Shown piece by piece: positions 26,454 to 34,970 of a stretch of DNA of 64,000 nt. Source of the DNA: CAYJLF01 sp964371055 (GTDB lineage: Bacteria; Eisenbacteria; RBG-16-71-46; CAIMUX01). The notes under the pieces were generated by a model, which was given only the letters and a program-made list of their open reading frames with translations, was not told the DNA's origin and did not search any database. The translations under genes were made by a program, and so were the position numbers. Position 1 is the first letter of the stretch, and every line of letters starts with the position of its first letter. The stretch lies in assembly GCA_964371055.1 (NCBI GenBank), contig CAYJLF010000006.1, positions 62,001 through 126,000 on the forward strand. The letters are read 5' to 3'.

Positions 26454-27496
26454 CGGCGGCGCGAACGTGGCTCGCCGGATCAGCGATCGCCATCGGGCTC
26501 TTCCTCGTCTCCCGCGCCCCGGCAGTGCACGCCCAGGGCCGAACGTGCGGCAACGAGATCGTCGATCCCGCTCTGGTCGCGAGACTGAACACCGCCGTCG
26601 AGAGCTGGATGAGCGCCCAGGGCCGGGTCGAGGTGGGCGGCACGATCCGGGTGGCATTCCACGTCATTACCGACGGGAGCACCGGCGCTCTGTCCAACGC
26701 GGCCCTGGCCGCGCAGATCGACGTGCTCAACGACACCTATGCCGGGTCCGGGTACTCCTTCCTCTTCTCGCTGGTCGATCGCACGAACAACCCGGCCTGG
26801 TTCGCCATGGTCAAGGACTCGCCCGAGGAACTCGCCGCCAAGCAGAGTCTCGCCATCGACACGGCGCATCTGCTGAACGTCTACACCTGTGCGGGGGGTG
26901 GTCTGCTGGGCTGGGCGACGTTTCCAGACTACTACCCACCCGGCGACCCGCGGGACGGCATCGTGATCAACTACACCTCTGTCCCAGGAGGGTCGCCCCC
27001 GTATGACCTCGGCTACACGCTCACGCACGAGGCGGGACACTACCTCGGGCTCTTGCACACGTTCTCGGGGGGCTGCGTCGCACCCGGCGACGGGGTGGCA
27101 GACACTCCCTACGAGGCAGCCCCGGCCTACGGCTGCCCGATCGGCCGGGACACCTGTCCGAGCGATCCCGGAGACGATCCCGTTCAGAACTACATGGACT
27201 ACTCCGACGATGCCTGCATGACCAACTTCACCGCCGGCCAGGACGACCGCATGGACGCTCTGGTTCCGCAGTTCCGCCCGGCGCTCCTGACCAACCCGGT
27301 CTTCGTTGACTGGCGGAACAACGGGGCCGAAGACGGATCCTTCGCGAGTCCGTACAACACCGTCGGAGAGGGAGTACAGGCCGTCGCCACGGGCGGCACG
27401 GTGGCCATCGCCGAGGGAAACTACCTTCAGAACCTCACCGTGACGCGGGCGATGAGCCTGGTCGCCATCAGCGGACCGGCGCGCGTCGGACAATGA
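26450..27496 (+). CDS. Secreted M43 (pappalysin-like) zinc metalloprotease
   Basis: A 348-residue protein with a signal peptide (1-28). The zinc site is HEAGHYLGLLH (193-203), the extended HExxHxxGxxH of metzincins, and the Met-turn is NYMDYSDDACM (247-257). Upstream and downstream segments (GWATFPDYYPP, CVAPGDGVADTP, NFTAGQDDRM) fit the M43B cytophagalysin family. After residue 290 a new segment (DGSFASPYNTVGEGV, GGTVAIAEGNYLQNL) looks like the first coil of a right-handed beta helix and then stops at GPARVGQ, so it is either a short cap or a truncated repeat domain. It has no sorting tag and is coupled by ATGA to the preceding structural gene, making that protein a possible partner or substrate. 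Confidence 0.88.
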   Translation: MTAARTWLAGSAIAIGLFLVSRAPAVHAQGRTCGNEIVDPALVARLNTAVESWMSAQGRVEVGGTIRVAFHVITDGSTGALSNAALAAQIDVLNDTYAGSGYSFLFSLVDRTNNPAWFAMVKDSPEELAAKQSLAIDTAHLLNVYTCAGGGLLGWATFPDYYPPGDPRDGIVINYTSVPGGSPPYDLGYTLTHEAGHYLGLLHTFSGGCVAPGDGVADTPYEAAPAYGCPIGRDTCPSDPGDDPVQNYMDYSDDACMTNFTAGQDDRMDALVPQFRPALLTNPVFVDWRNNGAEDGSFASPYNTVGEGVQAVATGGTVAIAEGNYLQNLTVTRAMSLVAISGPARVGQ

Positions 27497-27503
27497 GCGA
27501 CAC

Positions 27504-27540
27504 GGGCGAGACCCGCCTTGCGCGCCGGCGGGTCTCGCCC
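27504..27540 (+). terminator. Strong hairpin terminator candidate
   Basis: A perfect 14-bp stem (GGGCGAGACCCGCC at 27504-27517, GGCGGGTCTCGCCC at 27527-27540) with a 9-base loop starts 7 bp after the metalloprotease stop. No T tract follows. It probably ends the 24018-27496 transcript. Confidence 0.7.
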
Positions 27541-27700
27541 CTGCTGATCACGCGGCGCTCAGTATCACTGTCCACTACAGCGCGTCTCTCGTTGATCGCA
27601 CGACCGAATTGGACTCGGCCCGGGCCGTGCACGTAGTACCCTGAGTGCTTCGCGCCGGTCTCTACCCTCTTCGCTGTCGCTCGGTCCATCGGGAGGATCC

Positions 27701-29053
27701 ATGCGGGGCCACGTTCTCGTCGCCTCCGGAGATCCTGCGTCGGCCCGGCAGCTCACCCGGGCCCTCGTCGGTCTTGACTACGCGGCCTCGTCGTCTCTAC
27801 GGGTCGAGGAGGCTGTTGAGCGCGCAGAGTCGGGAGGTCTGGACGCGATGGTCGTCGATCTCGATCTGGCCGATCGGCGAGGCTTCGAGCTCTGCGACCG
27901 CGTCACCCGGCGTCACTCCCTCCTGCCGGTCCTGACCGTCACGACCGTGCCATGCCTCGACTCCGCCGTGCGGGCGCTGCGCGCCGGCGCCGCCGATTTC
28001 CTGGCCCGGCCGGTCGACCCCGTCGCGCTCGGCGAGGCGCTCGATCGACTGATCGCCCGGATGCGGCGACGGATCGGACCGCGTGCCCAGCGACGCCTGG
28101 CGGCGGTGTCCCGTCCGTACCACGGTATGGTGGGCCGCAGCGCGTCCATGCGCGAGGTCTTCGGCCTGATCGAGCGCATCGCTCGAAGCGACGCCACGGT
28201 TCTGGTCACCGGAGAGAGCGGGACCGGCAAGGAACGGGCGGCCCGCGCGATTCACGCGGCGAGCGGTCGCCGGGACGGGCCGTTTCTCTCGATCGGCTGC
28301 AACGCCGTGCCGGAGTCCCTGATCGAGAGCGAGCTCTTCGGGCATCTGCGCGGCGCCTTCACCGACGCGGACCGCGACCGACCGGGGCTCTTCCATCGGG
28401 CGGAAGGCGGGACGCTCTTTCTCGACGAGATCGGCGATCTGTCGCCGGCCGTGCAACCGAAGCTTCTTCGCGCGCTGCAGGAACGAGCGGTGCGGCCGCT
28501 CGGATCGGGCACGGAACTCTCGTTCGACGTCCGGATCATCGCCTCGACCAGGCTCGATCTCGAACAAGAGGCATCGGAGGGGAGATTCCGGGCCGATCTT
28601 CTCTTTCGGCTGCAGGTCATCCGGCTGGAACTCCCGCCCCTGCGCCAGCGGGAGGACGACATCCTCCTCCTGGCGGAGAGTTTCCTGCGGAAGCACGCTG
28701 CTCGGTCGGGGAAGCGCGTGTCGGCGATCTCCGTCGACGCAACGGCCCGCCTGCGCGCCTACGACTGGCCGGGCAACGTGCGGGAGTTGGAGAGCTGTCT
28801 GCAGAGCGCGGTCGCCATCGCCAGCGGGAGGGTCATCGGAATTCACGATCTACCCGTCTCGGTACGGATGTACCGTCCGAGAGTGATCATCGACCCGCGA
28901 GCCGGCTCACTTTTCAGCACCCTGCGGGAAGCGGAGCGCGACCACATCCTGCGGGTCCTGCACGCAACGGGTTCCAACCAGGCACGCGCTGCGCGCATCC
29001 TCGGCATCGATCGCAAGACACTCGCGCGGCGTCTGGCGTCCTATGAACCATGA
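27701..29053 (+). CDS. Sigma-54-dependent activator with degenerate receiver domain
   Basis: A 450-residue NtrC-type protein: receiver (1-120), AAA+ sigma-54 domain (143-375) and Fis-type helix-turn-helix (405-450, QARAARILGIDRKTLARRL). Walker A is GESGTGKE (171-178) and Walker B GTLFLDEIGDL. The sigma-54 contact loop is GAFTDA (218-223) instead of GAFTGA, a variant that occurs in other members. In the receiver the candidate phosphate acceptor D53 (VVDLDLAD) is present, but the acidic pocket reads ASGD where DD/ED is normal, and the conserved lysine is an arginine (FLARPV, R103). Normal phosphorylation is therefore doubtful. No cognate kinase is adjacent on its strand. Confidence 0.9.
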   Translation: MRGHVLVASGDPASARQLTRALVGLDYAASSSLRVEEAVERAESGGLDAMVVDLDLADRRGFELCDRVTRRHSLLPVLTVTTVPCLDSAVRALRAGAADFLARPVDPVALGEALDRLIARMRRRIGPRAQRRLAAVSRPYHGMVGRSASMREVFGLIERIARSDATVLVTGESGTGKERAARAIHAASGRRDGPFLSIGCNAVPESLIESELFGHLRGAFTDADRDRPGLFHRAEGGTLFLDEIGDLSPAVQPKLLRALQERAVRPLGSGTELSFDVRIIASTRLDLEQEASEGRFRADLLFRLQVIRLELPPLRQREDDILLLAESFLRKHAARSGKRVSAISVDATARLRAYDWPGNVRELESCLQSAVAIASGRVIGIHDLPVSVRMYRPRVIIDPRAGSLFSTLREAERDHILRVLHATGSNQARAARILGIDRKTLARRLASYEP

Positions 29054-29418
29054 AGTTTCGTCACGGTGGGGCATGATGGGGCATTCGGCCGCCTTTTTCG
29101 ACTGCGCGTCGCGCTTTCAGCGCGCGCCCCTGTCCCATGGTGACGCCACGAACTGACTGTCACACTGCAGCCTCCACGATGCGTCCGCGACGTCACGCGT
29201 GATCGCGATGCCAAATGACGGTGGCACGATTCATGTAATGAGAATGTGACCACGCTTCGGTACGGAGCCTCCGTGACCAGAAAGCGGGAGAGCTCCCGCC
29301 GGACGCAAGGGGGAAGACAAGTTCGGAGAGGAGTGTAGACGCCTTCTCTTCAGCCCACCCTGCGAGCCGGCGGGAGCCGGTAACTCGTTCCGACTTCGTG
29401 ACAACAGGAGGTGCAGCC
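29054..29418. other. Intergenic region upstream of the stand-alone receiver gene
   Basis: 365 bp with no supported gene. It contains a near-consensus sigma-54 element at 29222-29237 (listed separately) and the AGGAGG ribosome-binding site of the next gene. A short direct repeat GGGGCAT occurs twice near 29070-29090. Confidence 0.4.
29222..29237 (+). promoter_or_regulatory. Candidate sigma-54 promoter
   Basis: TGGCACG followed by ATTC and ATGTA gives the -24 GG and a -12 element GT with the correct 10-base gap; consensus has TTGCA at -12, so one key base differs. It points toward the receiver gene 180 bp downstream, and a sigma-54 activator gene lies just upstream. Confidence 0.3.
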
Positions 29419-29955
29419 ATGGATGCTGTCACCCTTCGATACCTCAGAGAGCTGGCCTTCGAAGAAGACGAAAGCTACGAGAATGAATCGGAAGACCACG
29501 ACGCAGGACCGACGCGCTGGTGGTCCGCGCCCATCAGTATCGCCGGCCGGCCGCTGCGCGTCCTGGTCGCGGACCAGGACCCGCTGTCACGCTGGGAGAT
29601 GGCCTGCCGACTCCGGGTGGAAGGCTACTCCGTGATCGAAGCCGAGACCGGCACGGACATGCTGGAGGAGATCTCTCTGCGCATGTTCGCGGGAGACCCG
29701 GTCCCCGTCGATCTGGTCATCTCAAGCGAGTCGCTGCAGGGACCTGCCGGCCGACCGGCCGTGCTGGAGCTGCGCGACGCCTCGTGGCCGACACCCTATA
29801 TCATCGTCACCGATCGGCGCGCTTCACCGGAGGAGCGTCGCGCGTTGCACTTCGGCGCGGCGGCCGTCTTCGTCAAACCGGTTCAGGTCGAGGTCCTGGT
29901 GGACGCCATCCCGGAGATCTTCCGGGGATTCAGCGCCGTGACCACCGTCCAGTAG
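29419..29955 (+). CDS. Stand-alone receiver-like protein lacking the phosphate-acceptor aspartate
   Basis: A 178-residue cytoplasmic protein starting after AGGAGG (inner ATG). Residues 1-45 are an acidic tail (FEEDESYENESEDHD). Residues 47-170 have a CheY-like fold: LRVLVADQDP with D52/D54 in the acid pocket, IIVTD with the conserved Thr, and FVKP with the conserved K153. The acceptor position reads DLVISSESLQG, with S103 where aspartate is expected. It is therefore probably a pseudo-receiver that signals by binding rather than phosphorylation. It has no output domain. It lies 365 bp after the sigma-54 activator whose receiver has the opposite damage. Confidence 0.8.
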   Translation: MDAVTLRYLRELAFEEDESYENESEDHDAGPTRWWSAPISIAGRPLRVLVADQDPLSRWEMACRLRVEGYSVIEAETGTDMLEEISLRMFAGDPVPVDLVISSESLQGPAGRPAVLELRDASWPTPYIIVTDRRASPEERRALHFGAAAVFVKPVQVEVLVDAIPEIFRGFSAVTTVQ

Positions 29956-30082
29956 TGTGGGTTGGGCGGACGACTTCCATGGCCTGCCGCGGGGGACCCG
30001 ACTCGGGGACCGTATGAGGCGAGCAGGAGGCGATACGGAGCGCGCGGGGAGCAAAGCCGTTGCTTGATCGGACGGCGGACTC

Positions 30083-30754
30083 TCAGGTCAGACGCTCCCG
30101 GATCGCCCGGCTCACCGCCTCGGCCACGCTGTGCACCTGCAGCTTGCTGTAGATTCCCCGGATATGGTGCCGCACCGTGTCGAGGCTGACGCCGAGGTCC
30201 ACCGCGACTTGCTTGTACGCCAGACCACGGACCAACCCTCGGAGCACATCGCGCTCGCGCTCGGTGAGATGGAGCGCGGGGGCGGCGTGGCCGTGCCCCG
30301 GGACCTCCCCCGGCGTGGATCGTCGAAGCAGATCGAGCACCGACCGCGCGACCCCCGAGGTGAGAGGCGCACCGCCCCCGGCCACGACGCGCAGTTGTGC
30401 CAGCAGCTCGGTTGATCCCGTCCTTTTGAGGAGATAGCCGTCCGCCCCGGCGCAGATCGCCTCGAGGATCGTGCCGGGCTCCTCGAAGACCGTGAGCATG
30501 ACGACAAGAATGTTGGGAGCAATCGCCTTGAGGCGCCGGATGGCATCGATTCCATTCATTCCAGGCAGGTTGATGTCCATCAAGACCAGGTTCCACTCCC
30601 CCTCGCGGCCCTCCGCTTCCAGGAGCTCGAGGTGCCGGACCGCGTCGGAGGCAGCGGAGAAGCTCCCGGCCAGCGCCACGCCGGGTGCATGGGTGAGCAG
30701 CATCTCCAGGCTTTCGCGGTAGCGCGGGTCATCCTCGACGATGGCGACATTCAC
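30083..30754 (-). CDS. NarL/FixJ-family response regulator
   Basis: A 223-residue regulator. The receiver (1-125) has an intact site: VEDD at the start, the acceptor aspartate in LVLMDINLPGMNG, Thr in VVMLTV and Lys in GYLLKRT. The C-terminal LuxR-type helix-turn-helix (160-223) reads LTERERDVLRGLVRGLAYKQVA and VSLDTVRHHIRGIYSKL. It overlaps the 3' end of the histidine kinase gene by 4 bases, so the pair is cotranscribed and translationally coupled and almost certainly cognate. Target genes are unknown; the kinase propeller suggests a polysaccharide or other envelope cue. Confidence 0.93.
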   Translation of the reverse strand: MNVAIVEDDPRYRESLEMLLTHAPGVALAGSFSAASDAVRHLELLEAEGREGEWNLVLMDINLPGMNGIDAIRRLKAIAPNILVVMLTVFEEPGTILEAICAGADGYLLKRTGSTELLAQLRVVAGGGAPLTSGVARSVLDLLRRSTPGEVPGHGHAAPALHLTERERDVLRGLVRGLAYKQVAVDLGVSLDTVRHHIRGIYSKLQVHSVAEAVSRAIRERLT

Positions 30755-33700
30755 GGAGCGAGCCCCCCTGCGGTGTGGATGGTCCGCGGCCGGTCGGTGG
30801 CGCGGCCCCGCTCGCGCCGGCGTCGCAAGGCACCGGTCGGTCGCTGGCCGTTACGGGTGATCCGCGCGTGCGGATCGAACACCACCTCGACGGTCGTGCC
30901 GCCCCCGGGCACGGAACGGAGCGAGAAGTCGACACCGATCTCCCCCGCGCGCCGACGCATGTTGTCGAGTCCGTAACCACGGCGGGCGGGTGCCCGGGTC
31001 ACGTCGCGGGCTCCTCGACCGGCCGGTGACTCGCCCACGCTGGAAGCGATCCCCACGCCGTCGTCGGCCACCCACAGACGCCAACGACGCCCGTCAGCAC
31101 GCACGCCGAGGACGATCTGGCGCGCGGAGGCATGCCGTGCGGCGTTGTGCAAGGCCTCCACCGCGATGAGGTGGAGGTTACGGCGCACTTCGAGCGGAAG
31201 ACGTAGCGACGGCCAGACCGACGGGAAGTCGGTGATGAACTCCCGCCGGCGGTCAGGCGCGGTGAAGCTACCCCCGTTCGCCTCGCCAGCGGGCTCTCCG
31301 CCGGCCTCCCCGCGTCTCTCCGGCACGAGTCGCCCCCCGCGCTCGGCCAGGCGCAGAGCGAGGGCCTCGAGAGTCTCCGCACCGTCCCGGAGCGACCACA
31401 CGATGTCGGTCAGTGCGGTGCCCAGCTCCGACGCGGTCTCAGCGATCCACTCGGCCAGACTGCGGCGGCTCTCCTCGGCCAGGTCCTCGTCGGCCGCGAG
31501 CCCGGCGAGGATGCCGATGCTGCCCAGTCCCGAACCCATCTCGTCATGCAGGTCCATGGCGATGCGCGTGCGCTGACGTTCCAGGCGCAGCAGGAACGCC
31601 AGCCGCATCCGGTGGATGGAGACGAGCGCCGCGGCCCCCGCGAGCGCAAAGGCAGCCAGCGCCCAGGCCTGCAGGTACCAGGGACGGCGAACCACGAAAT
31701 CTACGCGCGCGGGCAGCTCCGACCAGGCCACTCCATCGAGCGAGGCTTCGATCTCCGCCATGTGGCGGCCCGGTGCGAGGTCGACGAAATGGAAGGACGG
31801 CTCGCGTGATTCGAACCACGGCCCCTCCGCCTCGGTGCGTGCGCGGTAACGGATCAGGCTGCGATCACGGAACGACAGCGCGGCGAAGCGAATCTCGAGG
31901 CGATTGCGCCGGTAGGGGAGTGCCGGGCAGTGGTCGAGGGGCAAGGGCGCACCATCGACCGCGAGTTCGATCAGCTCGAGCGGCGGCGGGCGCTGGTCAG
32001 CGCAGCGTGCCTCGGGCGGCACCTCCACGACTCCGGCCAGCGACGCCAGCCAGATGCGACCGCCGAGCTCTTCGTACAGGTCGGAGGCTTGCTGTGTGGG
32101 GAGTCCCTGCCAGGAGGTGAGTTGCTCGACGATCTCCCAGCCATCGGGCAGGTCGGGCCGTTCCAGCACGCGAACGATGCTGCCCACCGCGAGGATCCAG
32201 ACGCCGCCGGAGGGCGAGGAGACCATGCCATAGATGCGCGGCGAGGCCAGGCGGCGCGAGCCGGGAATCTCCTCCCAGCCGCGGCCGGTCCGGCAGCGTA
32301 CGCCGGCGTTGCCGGTCGCGATCCAGATCGCGCCACTCGGCATCTGCAGAATGGCATTGACGTGATTGGCGCCGGGCAGCGAGTCGACGGACCAGGGAGA
32401 AGGCGCCGCGGCGCACGCCACGTCCGGCCAACGAGAGAGCGCAACCCGACTCCTCGACTCATCCTGTCCTCGTTCACCTCTCCACTCGCGCGGAGTCTCA
32501 CCCTCCAATGCGCAGGCCGGCGCGTGAGCGATCATCTCGAAGCCACCGATCCAGAGCACTCCCTCACGATCTTCGAGGATCGCGGTAAGCCAGCTGTGGC
32601 GCCAACCAAGGGGCCAGTTCTCGCCGTGGCCGTCGCTGCCACCTCGGATGCCATCGCGGCCGGGAGCGACGCAGCGAATGGCGCGCGGCTCACCCGGGCC
32701 GGTGACGAGGATGCCGTCATCGGTCGCCAGCCAGAGCGAGCCGTCCGGGCGCGGGGCGCTGGCGTAGATGCCGTGCAGTCCCGGGAAAGGCCACGCGCGC
32801 TCGCCGTCCGCCGTGCGACACGTCAACGCGGTGTCGCCGCGCGCCGTCCAGAGGTTCCCCGCTCTGTCGGCACAGAAGCGACCGGAGTGCCTCGGTGAGT
32901 CGATGGTCGCACCCCGGCGCGGGTCATCACGTTCGATGCGTCCGGAGCCGTACCAGGTGCTGACCCAGACACCGCCCCCCCACTCCGTGACGAAACGGCC
33001 GTGCGTTGGCGAGGGAAGACCATCGAGGTCGTTCCAGGTCATGGTCTCCGGTTCGGGCATCGAAAGAACCCCGCGGTAACCGCCCAGCCAGAGCGTGCCC
33101 TCGCGGTCGACGAGGAGCGGACGGCCGGTCGGCAGCCCCGGAGCAGGCGCCACGATTTCCGGCGGGTGACCGGAACGCAACGCGTAGATGTACTGGTCGA
33201 CGGAGGCCCAGATGACCTCGCCACGGATGGCGAGCCCACGACCGTGGACGCGACCGGCCAGGAGCGTGTCGATCCCGGCGGTTACAGCCGCGGGAGGCAG
33301 GTCCTCCCGCCGGTCCGGGAGCCGCGAAGCTGTCCGGCGGATACGGAGGAGCAGACCATCGCGGGTCAGGACCACCAGGGCGGAGTCGGGTGTGAAACCG
33401 AGGTGGCGGACGCGACCCACCGCGGCAACAAGCTGCGCCGTCGGCCCGACGCCCGGCTGGCCAGGAGGACCGATGGGGCCGAACTCTTCGGCCGGCGCGA
33501 CGCGCCACAACGCCTCCTCGCTCGCGACGTACACGCAACCGCTCGGACCGGGCATGACGCGCGTCAGCGGTGACCCGTTGAAGAGAGCGACGTCGAGACT
33601 CACCCACCCACCACTCGGGAGCCGCCCGTAAAACCCGCTCTCCCGGACAAACCAGAGCGCACCATCACTCCCCAGCGCGGCGTGCACCCAGTCGTCGATC

Positions 33701-34104
33701 GGTCCGCCGTCGGGTCCGGAGACCGCTTCCACGCCGCGGCCGGACACGAGATAGAGCGGCTCGGTGCGCGCCCCGACCAGAACCCCGCCGCTCGGCGCGG
33801 CGGAAAGGACCTCTACGACGTGGCGGACACGATCGGGGGCCCAGGGACGCAGCTCACGGCCGTCAAAACGGACCAGTCCACCGATCGTCCCGATCCAGAT
33901 GAATCCGCGCGCGTCCTGCGCCAGATCAGCGATCTCGGATACGGCCAGTCCGTCCCGCTCATCGTAGACGCGAACGAAGCGTTCGCGCGCGAGGAGAAGG
34001 GGGGCCCGCAGAGCAAGGAGGGCCACCACAAAGGCGGCGCGGATCATCCACCTGCGAGGCAGGAATGTCGGCGACCGGCGAGGTTCATAAGGCACCCCGA
34101 TCAA
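30751..34104 (-). CDS. Sensor histidine kinase with Reg_prop propeller, Y_Y_Y and HisKA_3 domains
   Basis: An 1117-residue kinase. I use the TTG at 34104, 7 bases after GGGAGG; another TTG at 34128 is possible but has a weaker site. After a short basic leader, residues 20-40 are a signal/membrane segment. Residues 45-720 are a periplasmic propeller with Reg_prop blades (ARGFIWIGTIGGLVRF, EGTLWLGGYRG, GNLWTARGD, EGVLWIGGFEM, GGRIWLASLAG). A Y_Y_Y-type beta sandwich follows (IRYRAR, FHFVDLAPGRHMAEI). One membrane helix (about 810-835) leads to HisKA_3 (MDLHDEMGSGLG, H853) and HATPase_c (LHNAARHA, VADDGVGI, RGYGLDNM). This is half of the hybrid two-component design used by Bacteroidetes for glycan sensing, but here the regulator is separate. 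Confidence 0.92.
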   Translation of the reverse strand: MIGVPYEPRRSPTFLPRRWMIRAAFVVALLALRAPLLLARERFVRVYDERDGLAVSEIADLAQDARGFIWIGTIGGLVRFDGRELRPWAPDRVRHVVEVLSAAPSGGVLVGARTEPLYLVSGRGVEAVSGPDGGPIDDWVHAALGSDGALWFVRESGFYGRLPSGGWVSLDVALFNGSPLTRVMPGPSGCVYVASEEALWRVAPAEEFGPIGPPGQPGVGPTAQLVAAVGRVRHLGFTPDSALVVLTRDGLLLRIRRTASRLPDRREDLPPAAVTAGIDTLLAGRVHGRGLAIRGEVIWASVDQYIYALRSGHPPEIVAPAPGLPTGRPLLVDREGTLWLGGYRGVLSMPEPETMTWNDLDGLPSPTHGRFVTEWGGGVWVSTWYGSGRIERDDPRRGATIDSPRHSGRFCADRAGNLWTARGDTALTCRTADGERAWPFPGLHGIYASAPRPDGSLWLATDDGILVTGPGEPRAIRCVAPGRDGIRGGSDGHGENWPLGWRHSWLTAILEDREGVLWIGGFEMIAHAPACALEGETPREWRGERGQDESRSRVALSRWPDVACAAAPSPWSVDSLPGANHVNAILQMPSGAIWIATGNAGVRCRTGRGWEEIPGSRRLASPRIYGMVSSPSGGVWILAVGSIVRVLERPDLPDGWEIVEQLTSWQGLPTQQASDLYEELGGRIWLASLAGVVEVPPEARCADQRPPPLELIELAVDGAPLPLDHCPALPYRRNRLEIRFAALSFRDRSLIRYRARTEAEGPWFESREPSFHFVDLAPGRHMAEIEASLDGVAWSELPARVDFVVRRPWYLQAWALAAFALAGAAALVSIHRMRLAFLLRLERQRTRIAMDLHDEMGSGLGSIGILAGLAADEDLAEESRRSLAEWIAETASELGTALTDIVWSLRDGAETLEALALRLAERGGRLVPERRGEAGGEPAGEANGGSFTAPDRRREFITDFPSVWPSLRLPLEVRRNLHLIAVEALHNAARHASARQIVLGVRADGRRWRLWVADDGVGIASSVGESPAGRGARDVTRAPARRGYGLDNMRRRAGEIGVDFSLRSVPGGGTTVEVVFDPHARITRNGQRPTGALRRRRERGRATDRPRTIHTAGGLAP

Positions 34105-34213
34105 AGTACGCCTCCCGGTGACGATCAAAGACGAAACCTGTGAGCGTAGCGAGCGAAAGGCGAACTCGTCAATGCCACGACCTGCGTCCCCCCACTCCCT
34201 TCGGGCTCATCCC

Positions 34214-34807
34214 TCACCGAACGTTCTGCCCGCCGTCCTCGAGTTTCTCCGGGCGCCGCCAGTAGGCGTACTGGGGCGTCCACTCCTCGAGCCCCACACC
34301 GGCCAGGCTGAGGATGTGCCACTGCGCGCAGAAGAGGTCTCCGGGGCCGAACACGCTCGCGTTCCGGCGCACGATGCGGTCCCCCTCGCGCTGATAGCAG
34401 ACCAGTCCCGGAGTGTTGTTCTCGCCGGGGATCACGCTCTGTTCCCGGATGTACTCGCCGCCGCCGTGCGAGGCCAGGCGAAAGCGCCAGCCGCGCGCGT
34501 TGGCGAAGCGGCGCTGAGACTCGGGCGGATCCTTGGACAGAAGGACGACCGAGAACTGGTCCTCCAGGTGCGGCAGGAGCGCGTTGATCCCATCCCCCCA
34601 GAGCGTGCAGTAGCGGCAACCCTGGCCCATGTTGTGGATGGCGAACATCCGGTCCCGGCCCGCGAAGAGATCGAGCAGCGTCACCTCGCCTTCCAGGCCG
34701 CGCAGCATGTAGTTCCTGACCTCGACCGGCGGCGTTTCCTTGCGCAATCGCTCGAGCTTCATCACCAGGTCCAGGATCTCCTGTTCGGTCTTCTGGATCT
34801 CATCCAT
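34214..34807 (-). CDS. DUF899 family thioredoxin-like protein
   Basis: A 197-residue cytoplasmic protein. The ATG at 34807 follows GGAGAAGAG; upstream in-frame codons are low in family-like sequence. The DUF899 hallmark is present: VTLLDLFAGRDRMFAIHNMG (in parts: LLDLFAG, IHNMG), then GCRYCTLW with a CxxC-type pair (C64, C67), GINALLPHLED, and the ending WTPQYAYWRRPEK. The family has a thioredoxin-like fold and is often called a dithiol-disulfide isomerase, but the reaction is not established. It is divergent from the TPR-sigma-54 activator gene (163 bp between them). Confidence 0.85.
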   Translation of the reverse strand: MDEIQKTEQEILDLVMKLERLRKETPPVEVRNYMLRGLEGEVTLLDLFAGRDRMFAIHNMGQGCRYCTLWGDGINALLPHLEDQFSVVLLSKDPPESQRRFANARGWRFRLASHGGGEYIREQSVIPGENNTPGLVCYQREGDRIVRRNASVFGPGDLFCAQWHILSLAGVGLEEWTPQYAYWRRPEKLEDGGQNVR

Positions 34808-34970
34808 GACGTTCTCTTCTCCTTTCCGCACCGCAGGATCGCCCCCCGGTGGAGCAGAGGGCAACCCGGTCGGGAGCGGCCGTCCGCGGCGGGCAATTAG
34901 CCAGTAGACATCTGCAATCGCATTTGTCTTATGCATAGGATACACTCACGGGTACGCAGGAGGAGAGCAG
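34808..34970. promoter_or_regulatory. Divergent promoter region, AT-richer than surroundings
   Basis: The segment 34896-34946 is the most AT-rich in the area and lies between divergent genes. TAGACA (34905-34910) and TATGCA (34930-34935) might be -35/-10 elements for the plus-strand gene, but the 19-base spacing is long. ATGCAT forms a small palindrome. Confidence 0.22.
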
